The notes beneath the pieces were generated by a model. That model searched no databases and had not been told where the DNA came from. It saw nothing but the letters and a program-made list of their open reading frames with translations. A DNA stretch of 64,000 nucleotides from Mortierella sp. BCC40632 (taxonomy: Eukaryota > Mortierellomycota > Mortierellomycetes > Mortierellales > Mortierellaceae). The DNA lies in NCBI GenBank assembly GCA_011634665.1, contig WAEK01000017.1, positions 372,001 through 436,000 on the forward strand, read 5' to 3'. Shown here in pieces: positions 23,501 through 35,194 of the stretch. Each line of letters begins with the position of its first letter. The stretch's first letter is position 1. The translations under genes were made by a program, and so were the position numbers.

Positions 23501-26500
23501 TCAGAACTTGGAGGCTCTCTTTTTCTTTTTCTTGGACTTGGCCTGTTGCTTCGTGTCCTCAATAGAAGGACTCTTCGCAGGCACAGGTGCAGGAGCAGGC
23601 ACAGGCACAGGCACAGGTACGGGTGCAGTCACGGGTGACTCTGCGACAGGAACTCTTGATGGCTCCTCTAGGTTCGTCGGAGCTGCAACAGAGGACCGAG
23701 CATAGTCGGTTTCTTCTTTAGGAGAAGTAAGCTCGGTCGAATCGGCTTCGATCGTGCCTGCATTCACGGCAGTCGAAGGAGTAACCTCTTCATGGACAGG
23801 TGAGGCTGGATTCGCTTCTTCCTTTCCATTTGATTCAGTAGACCCCTCCCTTGGAACGGGTTCCTGAGTTGGGGCAATCACATCTTGATTGTCCTTGACA
23901 GTTTCTTCTGTTTCCTGACTCTCTACTTGTTCTTGTTCTTGTTCTTGGATATCCTCTTGGATATCCTCTTGGATTACCTCCTGAATAGGCTCTTGAATTG
24001 ACTCTTGAGCTTGTTCCCGCTGGAAGGGCTCTTGGATTGACTTCTGGACAAGCTCCTGCTCAACAGGAAGGTCTTGGACACAAGTAGAGCCCTTCTCGGA
24101 ATGTTGTTGGTCATCATTATTAATATTATTACCGTCTGTCGCCTTAGTAGTGGTATCGGGCTGCTCGAGGGCAAGCTCATTCTCTTCGTTCGATGGCTTA
24201 TTGTCTTGTTCTTGACCATGGGCATGGCTACTTTCCTTCACTGAAGGCAACACATCCTCTGGCTCTTCCAATACCAAATCCTGCTCTATTTCTTCCACAG
24301 GCTCCTTCTCTGCATTTGAATCTTGCACCTGTAGATCGTCTTGTTCGTTCTCAATAGCTTCAACATCTTCCATTGGATGTGGTGTATCGTCCTGACGAGA
24401 CAATTGGTCCCTTTCAGTCTCGACTTCAACCACATTCTCTGTAAGAACTTTCTCTGCTATGGGAGAGGGTTCAGGCTGTTCCACTTCGACTGGCTGCTGC
24501 TGTTGTTGCTCCTGCTTCGATTGCTTCAACGCAGCAATCGCTTCAGCATGGATCAACTGTTGCTGAACCAAAGTGCTCAGCACATGGGAGGCACGTCGTT
24601 GAGTATCCTCATCTTGGTTCGCCATTTGAATTGTCTTGATCAGCCCCAGAGTAGGTGAGATCCTGGTAAACACCTTGAAGCTCTGGTTGGAGCTCGGATC
24701 TTCCATGACTGTAGTCATTAGATTATCAATCGCACGAATAATATGTCGCTGAACGTCCTCCATTCCAGGTACGGTTACCCATTCAATCTCTTCTTCCATC
24801 CCCTGTTCTTCTTCATCTTCCTGTCTATGGTGGCTTGAGATCGAGACATTGGTATCCGAGATAGAGTCATTGGGAGTCGCATACCCATGTGCAAAGCGTC
24901 CAGCCTCAAGAGCCTCATCGTTCATGAAATCAACTGCGTCCTGCGCATCTTGAGGGAACGTTCGCTCTACCTCGATTCCAGATGCTCCCGCCTTTTGAAG
25001 AGTCATAGAACCAATAAAGAGCAGTGTTGGGATGACATTTCCCTTGGCTCGGCGAGAAGATGGAAAAGGCGAGGAGTGGTGGTGAGGAGAGAATCCTGAT
25101 GACCTCTGATCATGTTGGAAAGCACGGCTTTGAGGACGAGAATCCCCAGAGGCAGTCTCAGACATGGGATTGTAGGCGGTCAAGAGCGCCAGCTTGTTTT
25201 GGTCTAATAATAAAAAAGACAATTTTGTTTTTTCGAAACGGTACTTAGTATTTTTTTTTTATCTTCTTCACAGCCTGAGTACATGCATTCCACATCAAGC
25301 TTGTCAAGACTTACCATAAAGTGCGAGATTAGCGACTAGTCGGGCAACATGCCTAAGTTGAAAAAATTAATAAATAAGCAAATCCGACAATTTCAGTCGT
25401 TAATAGCCGCTCATATCGTTAATCTTTTTGCACAGATCTATCAAAGTAACCCCTTGCATTACCTTTCAATCTCGCGCTGATGAGGAAACAGACCAACTAC
25501 AGAGCAAATAGCATTCACGAGGTCCATGCACGACATCAAAATTTCCTGTGACTCGGTGTTTGTCGCCAGATTAGCAAGTGCACAGCAAGCATGCGACACG
25601 GCCTCGGAAAGCACCATGGGATTAACCAAGTGCTGTGGGATTCCTGCATCAGCCGGGACAGAAGAATCTTCTCCCACTCCTGGAATCCTTGAGGTAGTGG
25701 CAGACTGGATGACTGCCAAAAGTGCTGCTGCTCCTGCTCCTTTCACTATATCAGGCTTGTAACGATCATTCCTCAACGACAGATATGCCATCGTCTTGGA
25801 AGCATATTTGACTACCTCGGGATTGTTGGAATAAAGGAGCTGGACCAGTCGATCGATCCTGTCAGGGTCATCCACGATAAAGGCCTGATTCAACACGTCA
25901 GTTGCAAGAATGGAAATACATCGAGCAGCAAGTCCCTGCATGGTTTCCAGTCGGGCGTGAAACATATTGTCCATGCTAACCAACGTTCCCTCATTATCTT
26001 CCATGTCTAGACTCACTGAGTGGCGAGGGGTTGATTGTTGTACATCATCACTCTCACTACGACCACCACCTGTCCTGGTACTGGAGCTGGTGCTTGTGCT
26101 TGCACTCTCTGTACTAGCAAAATCGGATCTATTTCGGCTAGAGGCCATCACATTAAGAGCCTCTTCCATGGCTCGAGTCCGCACGCCTGCTGGGAAGTAG
26201 ACACACAACCACATCAAACCGTCCATAGCCCCTTCTCGGACTAGTTGTTGAGCAAGCAGCTCTGTTTGCAATAAGTAATAAAATACAACAAAAAAAATCA
26301 TAAAGACGTTAGAGTCGCTCTTAGTAGGCTCCATTCCTCCCACCCCTTTGAATGAGACTAAAACCCTTTCGAATCACTTACTGTCAGGCACCATCTGGGA
26401 CACGATATGGGTCACATTCATAAGAACAGTGGCAACCGACTCGACACGGTGAATCACCTTAGTGTGCACCGACATAGTGGATGCCATCCTCGTCAACATG

Positions 26501-27896
26501 GCCGGAGGCGAGAGTGGTCGTGGAGGAGATGAGATGTTGTGAGTGTAAATAGCGACCAGGTGGAACAGCTTTGGCATGGCTCTCTTCGAAACGATCGTGC
26601 CTTGGATGGATCCTAAGAATGGTATAAAAAAAAAAAAAAAAAAAAAAAAAAGGCACGCGGCCTCGTTAGAGATATTAATTTTACTTGTTTGTGTACCTTT
26701 TTCGTCGTATGTGACAAAGATAGGAAAATACCGTCAAAAATATCACATACGGTGCTCTGAGAGAGATGCAAGTGAGGCCGTCGCCAGTCGATGAAGCTCC
26801 AGTCCATGGACTACACTGCATAGATAGATCATTGCATCCAGTCCTCCATGGTCCAGGATGCCCCTGATTGCCTTTTCTAAAAGTAACAATGAACAGAAAA
26901 TGTAGAGAGTTGAATAGATGATTCGTAGAGGTATACGGGTTGGACGATGATCGAAAAGAAAGGCACCCCTCATACCATCATTGGTCTCGACAATTTCATA
27001 CAGTCCTCGAGCACCATGGGTCTATCAATTGGTAGAGTTCCGGACAGCCATCGAAGAACGGTTAGGACGTATGTCATGTGTTCAATTGTCTACAACAGTA
27101 ATTGGGTCTTCTTTCCCGTACCTGAGTTGAAGGACCCAGATCATCAGAGACACAGTAGGCCACCAAGTAAGCTACTTCGAAGCAGTCATTGCAGACTCTC
27201 ACAGCCTTTGTGTACCCAAGCTGCGGCAAGGCAATGCTACGAGAACTGCAGTCATGGCAAAGCACCTTTCCGCTATTAATGGAAACAGTCAAGGTCATGG
27301 GGAGAGGTGAAATGATATATAAAATATATTTTCGTTAGTTTTGATCAACGGCTCGTTGTATCGGCTTATTCATCCGTCATCTCACATGCTCCCTCTCTTA
27401 CCATTGACGGCAGTGATGCTGAATACAGTGATATTTGGAAAGAGATAGAAAGGGAAGACGCAATATATGTTAGCTTTGACAACAGACACCACATACGCAC
27501 TCATGGTAATAGAATGGTAATAGAGAGAGAGAAAAGAAACGTCATTCCGCGGACTTCAAAAGCACTGGAATGCAGAAGGTCGTTCCACACTGTGGTGTTG
27601 ATGTTTGAGCGTGTGTAACACATGGGGGGCGTGGACGCAATGTACGAGGTCATTGATCCAAAAAGCCCAAGAACCCAACACCCAAAAAAAAAAATAGATA
27701 TGACGAAAGTTCATATGCTGTGCGTGTGCTTTTTCTAACCATTGGTTTGTTAAGCCAGCAACATGCTCCAAAAGGTCCAGCACCATGCGGAGGTTTTTTT
27801 TTCCCAAGGTCATGACTCATCACACTGGCTCTCGCTTATGCTCCCCTTCTCACATGTTCAGCTATCTCTCCGGATGGCTCATTGCTCCACTGTCAT

Positions 27897-27948
<52 letters not shown>

Positions 27949-29037
27949 AAAGGCAGCAGGAGTAGACCGGGCGCACTACTCTACCAGAATGAAAGTGATG
28001 GGGCGCGCGATAGCCCTCACAGGCCCATCTGGAATCTGCCTTCCTTAGTCTTTACCCCCGCATCGATGCGCAAGGGCCTCCAGACTGGAAATCATCAACC
28101 CTTGAGGATCCTTTTTTTTGTTTTTTTTGTTTTTGTTGTTGTTGACTGCGTCATTTAACACGATAAAAGGAGAACAAAAGAAAAAAAGAGGGGGTTGTGA
28201 GAGAGGTCAAAGAATGTCGGTTACCTTGCGTCGGACGGCCGTAAAGTTCCTGGTACAGATATTGCAAGCCGATGCATCCTGGTCCTGCACCCAGACAGGT
28301 CGAGTGAGGAGCAGAGTCTGCTCCGCTGGCTCTTCGCCGCTGAGTACGCTTCCTCCTACGAGAAGCGGACTTGCACCTCCGACAGTGCTGGCGGCTGTGC
28401 TGATACGTCCGCTCATCACAGAGCGACCTGTGATGCCTCCCAAGAGACTAGAGGCGGGGTGAGAACTGGACAATGGTTGCTGTCGTTGCTGCTGCTGCTG
28501 CTGTTGCTGTTGCTGCTGTTGGTGCTGCTGTTCCAAGTGCTGAGCATAGAGGCGAGCCTCAGCAAGGGCGATCATGTGGGCCTGGGCTTGGATCTGTGCC
28601 TGAGTCCTGGCCTGTGCCTGCACAAGATCTTGATGGTTGCTTGTGCTACGAAGGTTCTCGGGGTTCTGAGCCACGTCCTTGGCGTCAGTCGAGGTCCGAG
28701 TGGCGTCAGGGACGGTCAGTCGCAGACCGCTGTCGCTGTTGAAGTCGCCACTTCGAACCACCTGCTCCAGGGACGTTCCTTTAACTGTATCATGGCCACT
28801 CTTGCCAGAAGTTTGCAAAGTCGATGAGGTCGAAGCGCGATGCGCAGGAGAGTTGAATTGGTCGATGTACAAAGTGTTTGGGCTGTTTTGCGGACTCGAC
28901 ACTACTAAATGGCGTGCGTGCGGCTGTTGGTCCTGGGAGCGCCTGGCGTTGGTGGAGCTGTCGATGGAAGTTCTGCTATTGCTACTAGCGGTCTTGGCTT
29001 GGTTCGAGTCAGAGTGCTTGCTGGGGATGTCGAGCAT
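23501..29037 (-). CDS. FYVE zinc finger plus armadillo-repeat protein
   Basis: Nine exons join in frame: 29037-28225, 27418-27402, 27272-27122, 27021-26976, 26876-26751, 26612-26382, 26261-25463, 25352-25315 and 25203-23501, giving 1307 residues. Residues 1-245 are Ser/Gln-rich with a poly-Gln run. Residues about 247-318 form a complete FYVE finger: WVQD, RRKHHCRQCG, CHDCSS, RVCNDC. This fold binds phosphatidylinositol 3-phosphate on endosomes. Residues about 325-740 are helical, armadillo-like (for example IRGILDHGGLDAMIYLC, ASKTMAYLSLRNDRYKP, SHACCALANLATNTES). The remainder is disordered, Glu/Gln-rich, with IQEP/IQED repeats, a Pro-Val/Pro-Ala run and a KKKKKRASKF end. A role as an endosomal scaffold is inferred. 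The core HHCRQC of the finger is encoded by a 17-nt exon. The minus frame stays open upstream of the ATG, back to a stop at 29220, without another ATG. Confidence 0.9.
27898..27945. repeat. GA microsatellite in FYVE-gene intron 1
   Basis: A nearly pure GA run of about 48 nt lies inside the 806-nt first intron. On the coding strand it reads CT, but it is about 480 nt from the acceptor, so it is not the polypyrimidine tract. Confidence 0.9.
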
Positions 29038-30185
29038 GGGACAAACGGGACAGGGGCTCAGATAGGCGAAGGAACGCCGAACTGGAGGTGCTACCGGGAC
29101 AAGCGGGACGCTCGATTGGATAGCGAGAGATAAGAATGAAGCACGGCCGGTTCCGAGTGCAAGACGCGTTCGGAGAAGATGGCGATGCCACAGGAGAGAT
29201 GAATGTAAGGCTCGAGTTCAGAGATGGACCAAGAGGCCGTTGATGCAGGAGCAATTCGGGCCGATGGGCGGAAATAAAATAATAAAAAAAGGTACAAAGA
29301 AGAGGAAGAGAGAAAGAGAAAGAGAAAGAGAGAGGGAGAGAGAGAGAGGAAGAGACAAGAGCTAGAGGATGAGATGGAGTTGGCGATTGATGGGTTGGTC
29401 GAAATGGGAGTTTCTTTTTGTAGCTGGTAGCTGCGCGAGTGGGGATTCGGGCGGTGTGAAGAAGCAGTAAGTGGTTCTGGCGGGGCAAGTATAGGCGAAC
29501 AAGAGAACAAAGAAGAAGAAGAGAAGAAGAAGAAGAGGGATTAAAAAAAAGACGGGTCCTGGAGAAGATGACGAGCTACGGGGCGTGACTCGTCGAGCCT
29601 GACCGGGCTGGACCGGTCATTCCGTTTGTCCGCTGTCAGCCTGGCCAGTCTATCCTGTCAGCAGTGTCAGGCAGACAGACCTGTATGACCGCACTTACCC
29701 GTCCATGGCCAGTTCATGACCCTGCAGTAGCCAGATTATCGCGCAGTGCGCGCCCTATCAGCTCCTTTGCTTTCTCTCGCACGTCTACCTGCCCACATTC
29801 CACTGGGGCAAAGATTAGTCCGCTTAGTCGCGCAACCATCCTTTTGTGCGACCTTGCTTGTCTGACGAGTCGCTCACGCTCGTGCTTCCATCTAGCTTTA
29901 GCTATCGGCCGGCTCCAGCCGAGCAGCGGTCGCGGCCTTTGTCAAGCTCCGTTGTGGATCCCCACAGTCCACACTTCCGGGATCAGGTCCTATATTTAGT
30001 GGACCCGTCCTAACTATGACTCCTTTCGCGTGATCTTCCCGTCCCGTCTCCTTGAGCCATTGAATTCATGCATGTACGCGCGAGCCTGGGAATTTTATCT
30101 CTCCTGACTGGATCTCCACAACGAACTTTGAGACTCCAGTATTCAACATCTAGCAGCAATAGCTTTGAGTTCTAAACTACGTAAA
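29038..30185. other. Promoter region of the FYVE gene and TRIC 3' side
   Basis: The segment next to the FYVE gene contains a purine-rich GA tract (about 29296-29360), which is CT-rich on the coding strand. From 29570 to 29700 there are scattered copies of TGTCAG and CTGACC-like words. No gene was recognised on either strand. Confidence 0.5.
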
Positions 30186-31551
30186 CTACTCGTAAATATC
30201 CTGACGCGTCGGCTTGCGAACGCGTGTACTGTTCCTAGTAGGTGCGACATCCTGGCTCGAAGTCGACACGACCTTTCTGCTTCCAGCTTTACGCCTGGTC
30301 TTCTTTTCTGAAGTGGCTTCCTCCTCTCGTTCCTCCTCTTCTTCGACTCTCTCTTCCTCTTCCTCCTCAGCCTTTCGTGAGCGACGTCTTCGCACAGTTT
30401 CAGTCTCGACATGGCTATCTTCCTCATCCGACTTGATTGCTTTGATACTCTTTCTACTCTTGCGCACAGTCTCTGTCACGACCAAAGAAGAAGAAGAAGT
30501 CGAGGAAGAAACGGACTCATTACCACCTTTTAAGCCGGCTGTGAATGAGGATGCAAGTCGGAACAAGTTCAGATCCACACGTTGGCCTAGCATGAGCGTG
30601 CAATGCAACAACATAGTCATCGCCTTGGCATCCTGCGGCGCAAGCAATCCACTGCTAGGATCCCACTTTTCATCACCTGCACCCCAGCCAAAGGAAGGCG
30701 ACTGTCTCAAGAGCCCATAAAACTGAGGTGACGTAGAAGTGGAATAAAAGATCGCGCTCAAGAACGCGGCCTTCATATCCCAGGTGGGTGTGTGGAAAAA
30801 GCTGGGTGTTGACAAGGTCCATTGGTGAGTCTTGAGCTTCAGTAGATCCGCCCAGAGGCCTCCACCACAGCCTGCAATGGTTCCCAGGAAAAGCATGGCA
30901 AACCAAGGTTCGCTTGCAACTCCATTGCTGTTAGGGTGGCTATCTGCCGCAAACCGCATCCTAGATCCCTCTACGCCATTCTTGGAGATCGAAAGACCTC
31001 TCAAAGAGGCATCGGCGACGAGCAAGACCGAGTCAAGTACCACTGGGGGGACGTTCTGAAGGAGAATCTCATACAGGGGAGTGTAATGGATCAGAAGGAA
31101 GGACAGCGTGTAGGTTGGCACAACTACGTTTGAACCTAGCCAAGCAGGCGGCATTCCCAGCAACATGCCTTTGTTGTTTGTTGGGGAAAAGGTAGGAGAG
31201 TCAAGTGGTCGGTCAGTAAAGAACAATGGCACAGTGGGTTGAGAGGTGGGCAGGATAGTCCAATGAACCGAGGCCCATAAGCAGAGACATACCTGCTGTC
31301 GATCCTCCTCCCAAAGACATGACGAGGACAGAGAAGAGTGCTTGTCCCCAAGGAACTCGAAGTGGCTTCCTGGCGCCGTGGCCGTCACGAAGCGACTGCG
31401 CTGCTGCTTGCTCAATGGCCTGGCGATATGCGATCGCGACGCGGATTCCATGCAATAAAGAAAAGATGCTGAAAGGCAAGAGTGCCTGGTGGACTGTGAG
31501 CGTGGGTAGCTCAACAATGGTCGAGGCCCACTGGTTGAGGAGTGGTGCCAT
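30186..31551 (-). CDS. TRIC-type (TMEM38-like) intracellular cation channel
   Basis: Two exons (31551-31293 and 31168-30186) give 413 residues. The membrane part matches the trimeric intracellular cation channel layout. It has an N-terminal helix pair and a Gly-rich MSLGGGSTAGML helix break. A segment NVVVPTYTLSFLLIHYTPLYEIL, then PPVVLDSVLLVADASLRGL, resembles the animal sequence that holds the lipid-binding basic motif. PWFAMLFLGTIAGCGGGL follows, then HTPTWDMKAAFLSAIFY. TRIC channels carry K+ counter-current across ER-type membranes during Ca2+ release. The last 110 residues are cytoplasmic and strongly charged (poly-Glu then Lys/Arg), a longer tail than in animal TRICs. The acceptor (ACAACAAAG) lacks a strong pyrimidine tract but keeps the frame exactly. 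Assignment is by pattern recognition; a profile search against PF05197 would settle it. Confidence 0.75.
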
Positions 31552-32285
31552 GGCTTGAAAGAATGAAATAAAGAGGTGATGGGGTCCTGATGGTCCTTTG
31601 TTCTGGTCCCTGAATGTCCGAAGTAAAAGAGTCGAATGGGTGTCGACAATTGCGCAACAATGCAGATTATGATGGCATCTGTCGCACGTGTGAGGGACGC
31701 ATGCAACACATCCAACCCGAACGTGACCATCTGCATTCCACTCGGCTCAGTCCGAGTGGTCTTGGATCAAGTTGGCTTGCCTTGCCTCATATCCCTATGA
31801 ACCCCTTAATGACTGGCTCTCTGACTCTGTCCCCGAGACAAGTCGAGAATGCAGAAAGAAGAGAAGAAACCCTCACAATAACTCACATGCACACAGCATT
31901 GGGGCATCATTTATTGTCCTTGGATAGTGGTCCTTGGCTATGCTATGCAAGCACTGCAACTAGAGGTGTCTTTCTACCTCAGCATAAAGGAGACTATTCC
32001 CCGGGTGCAAGGCACTTTGTAATGCGTATCCACCCTTCGCATACCCATCGAGAGACTCGAGGACAGGGCCAGATAGCAAAAGAGCCGCAGGTTCAGGCAC
32101 TGGTCCAGGGGTCGGCTCTCTCTTTTGAAGCAAAGGGAGCATGAAAGCCCCCCCCTTCTCCAATCTTCCCGTTCGAGTCCCTCATAAATAGCCTTGCGCG
32201 TTTTCCCAGCTTCGCCTCTCTTTCTTTTCCGCATCCCTGTACTTTTCTCTTTTTCGTCATCTCCTCTACCCAATCACCACCCAAT
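31552..32285. other. Divergent promoter region, TRIC / GST
   Basis: The two genes point away from each other. The GST side has a TATA-like CATAAATA at 32183 and then a pyrimidine-rich leader without ATG. The TRIC side shows no clear motif. No gene was recognised. Confidence 0.6.
32183..32190 (+). promoter_or_regulatory. TATA-like element (CATAAATA) of the GST gene
   Basis: It is the same octamer as upstream of the ABCC gene and lies about 100 nt before the start codon. The CT-rich stretch after it contains no ATG before the start codon. Confidence 0.5.
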
Positions 32286-33216
32286 ATGACTGTAACTCTC
32301 AAACTCTTTGAGCTCGTCGACGGCAAGTCCCGCTCCATCTCGTTCTCACCTGCTGTCTGGCGCGCAAAGTTTGTCTTGCGACACAAGAAGGTCCCTTACG
32401 ACAGCGTGCCTCTGACCTTCATCGAACTTCCCAAGGAGATTCCTGCTGTCTGGTAATAGAGCGACTGCTTTCACCCTCCCTCGCCTTTAGTGAACTGCCA
32501 ACTCTATCCGGGTGAAAGGTATCATCGACTACTCCTTGTTTTCGTTCTCTACTCTGACACTTTACACTCTCCTCTTTAGCCCTAATGTGATACCACCAAC
32601 AGTTCCAACTCTTGTTCTTGAGAACAATGAGGGCCTGAGGGACAGTTACGCGATTGCCGAGTACCTGGAAGCCAAGTATCCAGACCGACCTTCGATCTTT
32701 GGTTCGCCTGCTGAAAAGAACCTCCAAAAGTTCTTTGAGGCCTATGTCCAGAACAACATTCACCCAATCATCCAGAGTCTGGTCTTCCAGGGCATGTACG
32801 ATATGCAGGACCCTGAAAATGCCCTTTACTTCCGCTCCTCGAGAGAGAAGAGTGCGGGCATGACCTCTAAGGAAATCTCGGGTGACCGCGAGGCGAATCT
32901 GAAGGAAATCCATGAGAAACTCATTATTGTTCATAATGCCTTCAAGGCTTCTCCTGGAAAGTGGCTCATGGGCGATCAACGTAAGTGCCTTTTTTTAGAG
33001 TCGCTCTCCACTCTTCCGAAAGCCTTCATTCTGATATGCTTGGATTTTCATCTGAATGCTCTTTTAGCGGGCTGGGCAGACTTTTTCATTGCCGCAAGCT
33101 TTTCCTGGTTCCACGCGTGTGCACCCAAGGAGTTTGAGGAGGCTGTTCTGAATGGCTTCAACGATGATGTTTTCCGCCAATTTTGGAGCAACATCCAACA
33201 ACAGTATGTCAACTGA
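32286..33216 (+). CDS. Glutathione S-transferase family protein
   Basis: Three exons (32286-32452, 32580-32980, 33068-33216) encode 238 residues. The N-terminal thioredoxin fold has SFSPAVWRAKFVLRHKKVPYD, where the Ser in the SPxxW-like turn is the probable glutathione-activating residue. The cis-proline segment PPTVPTLVLEN and the gamma-glutamyl-binding DSYAIAEYLE follow. The all-helical C-terminal half includes GWADFFIAASFSWF. The pattern is closest to the fungal FuA/etherase-like GSTs that conjugate or bind hydrophobic compounds. No signal peptide is present, so it is cytosolic. Conjugates could be exported by an ABCC pump such as the one at 14829, but the distance makes this only a pathway-level remark. 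Confidence 0.92.
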
Positions 33217-33326
33217 ATGTAGTGTATGAAGACCTTGAGGGACCGAGGACAAGCAAAGGTACCCCGCGCCCCCTTTTGAAAAAATGAATTCGTCAGATAC
33301 CCTCACACCTCTCTGGAAAGAACAAA

Positions 33327-33327
<1 letters not shown>

Positions 33328-33365
<38 letters not shown>
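33328..33365. repeat. Poly-A run of 38 nt
   Basis: An uninterrupted A-run lies about 110 nt downstream of the GST stop codon. It may sit in or just past the 3' untranslated region. Confidence 0.9.
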
Positions 33366-33367
<2 letters not shown>

Positions 33368-34237
33368 AAAGAAAGCTGCTCTACCATGAACAAGAGATCC
33401 AAACTTCCTTTAGAGTGGACTCTACCAGAGGGAGCATTATTTTTAATTTCAAGGTTTTTTGAGCTGACATGGTCAACGCCTTCTACCCAAGAGAGGAGGA
33501 CATTAGTAATGCGAAAGTTGGTGTGACCTGCAAACTATCCCACAACTCACGCCGGTAGAGCTCCTTTTTTCTCTCATCCTTTTTCCCATTGAATATTTAC
33601 TTACGCCGCTCGGCCCTTGTAAATTTGGCACCTCGCACGTCTCAGCTGAGGGCACACATTGTATCTTCCACTTACTCTATCGGGTAGAAGCATCGATGGC
33701 CTTCCCTCCACCTCCATCTTCACCACCACTACCTCCTCCTCCTTTGCTCAATTCAGTATGTACTGCTACAAGAAAGAGTCTATTGCACTCGTCATGACTC
33801 AGGCTTTAACTTTGTTTTCATTTTTTCCCCCACGGAGGCTATTTTTCCTTGTGTCTGATCTACTTGAGCCATCCTAAGCACTATATCCTCGGACAAAATC
33901 CTCGCATTGCAACACTGGCCCCGACTAGCCTATAGCGTAGCAAATAATTTCTTTCCCTCTCTCTCTCTCTCTCTCTCGCTAAAGACCTAGGCAATATAGA
34001 ATGATTTGCAATCATGCCGTCTGGCTATCCCTCAATACCCTACATCGGTAGGTAAAAAAAAAAACGCGTCGAGTGGAACCAATAAAATACATCCAATCCC
34101 CGAAAAGAGTTTTAAAGTCACTCCCTTCAAAGAGAGGTAAATGTTGCATAAGAAGCAAGCCTGCAGGGCCTGAAGAACCAAAGGCAGAGAGAGAAGGAGA
34201 GGAAGAGAGGAATGACCTATTCCCGTGTTTTGGCGTC

Positions 34238-34474
34238 TCAGCCATCAAAAATAGGGCGGTATGAGAAATCAACCCCGCAAAATTGACAGTTCCATGCTCA
34301 GAGAGGAGTGAAAAGAATGGTTTAAAACAAGTAGACCCGGAAGACCCAAGGGGAGAAGAAGAAGAAAAAAAGACAACTTGTACCTAGTGATACGCCGCTC
34401 CGATTTAACTGCCGATGGTCCTCAATGAAGTGTCGACAGAGAGGTAATTGAGCAGCCACTTGAGTTTGTATCAA
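34238..34474 (-). other. Possible short terminal exons on the minus strand
   Basis: After a CCTGCTTTCAG acceptor, 34474-34384 is open and reads LIQTQVAAQLPLCRHFIED and onwards. It ends at a GTACAAG donor. A weaker GAG acceptor rejoins in phase at 34296 to a last exon reading AWNCQFCGVDFSYRPIFDG and a stop at 34238. The CxxC pair looks like part of a zinc site. No upstream exon with a start codon could be joined convincingly, so this may be a decayed gene fragment or chance. Confidence 0.2.
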
Positions 34475-34577
34475 CTGAAAGCAGGGATCAGGCCAAAAAA
34501 GTGGAAATAGCAGAAACGAGACTGGCATAAAAGGAGCAAAAAAGAAAGAAAGAAGATAGGAATGCATAGCGTAACCA

Positions 34578-34596
34578 AGCTCTCCATCGGAGAGCT
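34578..34596. repeat. Perfect 8-bp hairpin (AGCTCTCC-ATC-GGAGAGCT)
   Basis: The inverted repeat has a 3-nt loop. It is not followed by a T-run and is not part of a recognisable tRNA. Confidence 0.5.
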
Positions 34597-34945
34597 AGAC
34601 TTTGATGACCCATGTATAGCATTGGCAGTCGGTAACATGGCTCGATGAGATCATGGTATCTGAGGCCTGCTGATCCGTTTGAGCATATCTATGCAGTCAA
34701 ATGCATCCCATGCCTTCTCATCTCGTCCCTCTATGGTCGTTCCCTGGGAGAGACATCCATCATGATGTGTAATAGCAATTGACAATAGCAACGAGCATTT
34801 GCTGAGACCCTGGCACTCCGCCCTGGTCATAATTCCTATGCTTCCATGAATAAACTCTCCCAGCTTTGGTCATCCAAAAGAGGGTTCACATGTGAAAGTA
34901 CAGCATTGAGGTAACCACGTCAAGAGAGCCAAGTCAAGGGTAGGG

Positions 34946-35194
34946 ATGAAGCTCCGAAATCGCTTTGACTGCCTCTTCTGGTACCCATGTTATAGCGCAC
35001 GCACCACGCCACCTCATGGGACAACAACGATTTTCGTTCGTGTCCTGGGTTTTCTTGTCGCTTTCGTCATTGTGCCTCTCATTTGTGTGCAGAGTTCTAG
35101 TACATCTCATGCTTCAGCCTCGGCCACCTGTTTGAAAAAATGTCCCGTGTCTGACGCCTTCTCTCCCTCTTACTCATTCTCCGCCTCGCCCTGA
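34946..35194 (+). CDS. Possible small single-pass membrane protein
   Basis: An ATG-initiated frame of 82 codons starts with basic residues (MKLRNRF). It has one clear hydrophobic helix at about residues 30-48 (VRVLGFLVAFVIVPLICV) and a Ser/Ala/Cys-containing tail. Size and layout would suit a small membrane or secreted protein. There is no family match, no supporting promoter signal was noticed, and chance cannot be excluded. Confidence 0.22.
   Translation: MKLRNRFDCLFWYPCYSARTTPPHGTTTIFVRVLGFLVAFVIVPLICVQSSSTSHASASATCLKKCPVSDAFSPSYSFSASP

Noticed and set aside
27556..27813. 85-codon minus-strand frame
   Set aside because: It lies in the first intron of the FYVE gene; including it would break the RRK-HHCRQCG finger.
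34578..34596. Hairpin as part of a tRNA or terminator
   Set aside because: No T-arm consensus, no acceptor stem and no T-run follow, so no RNA gene can be supported.
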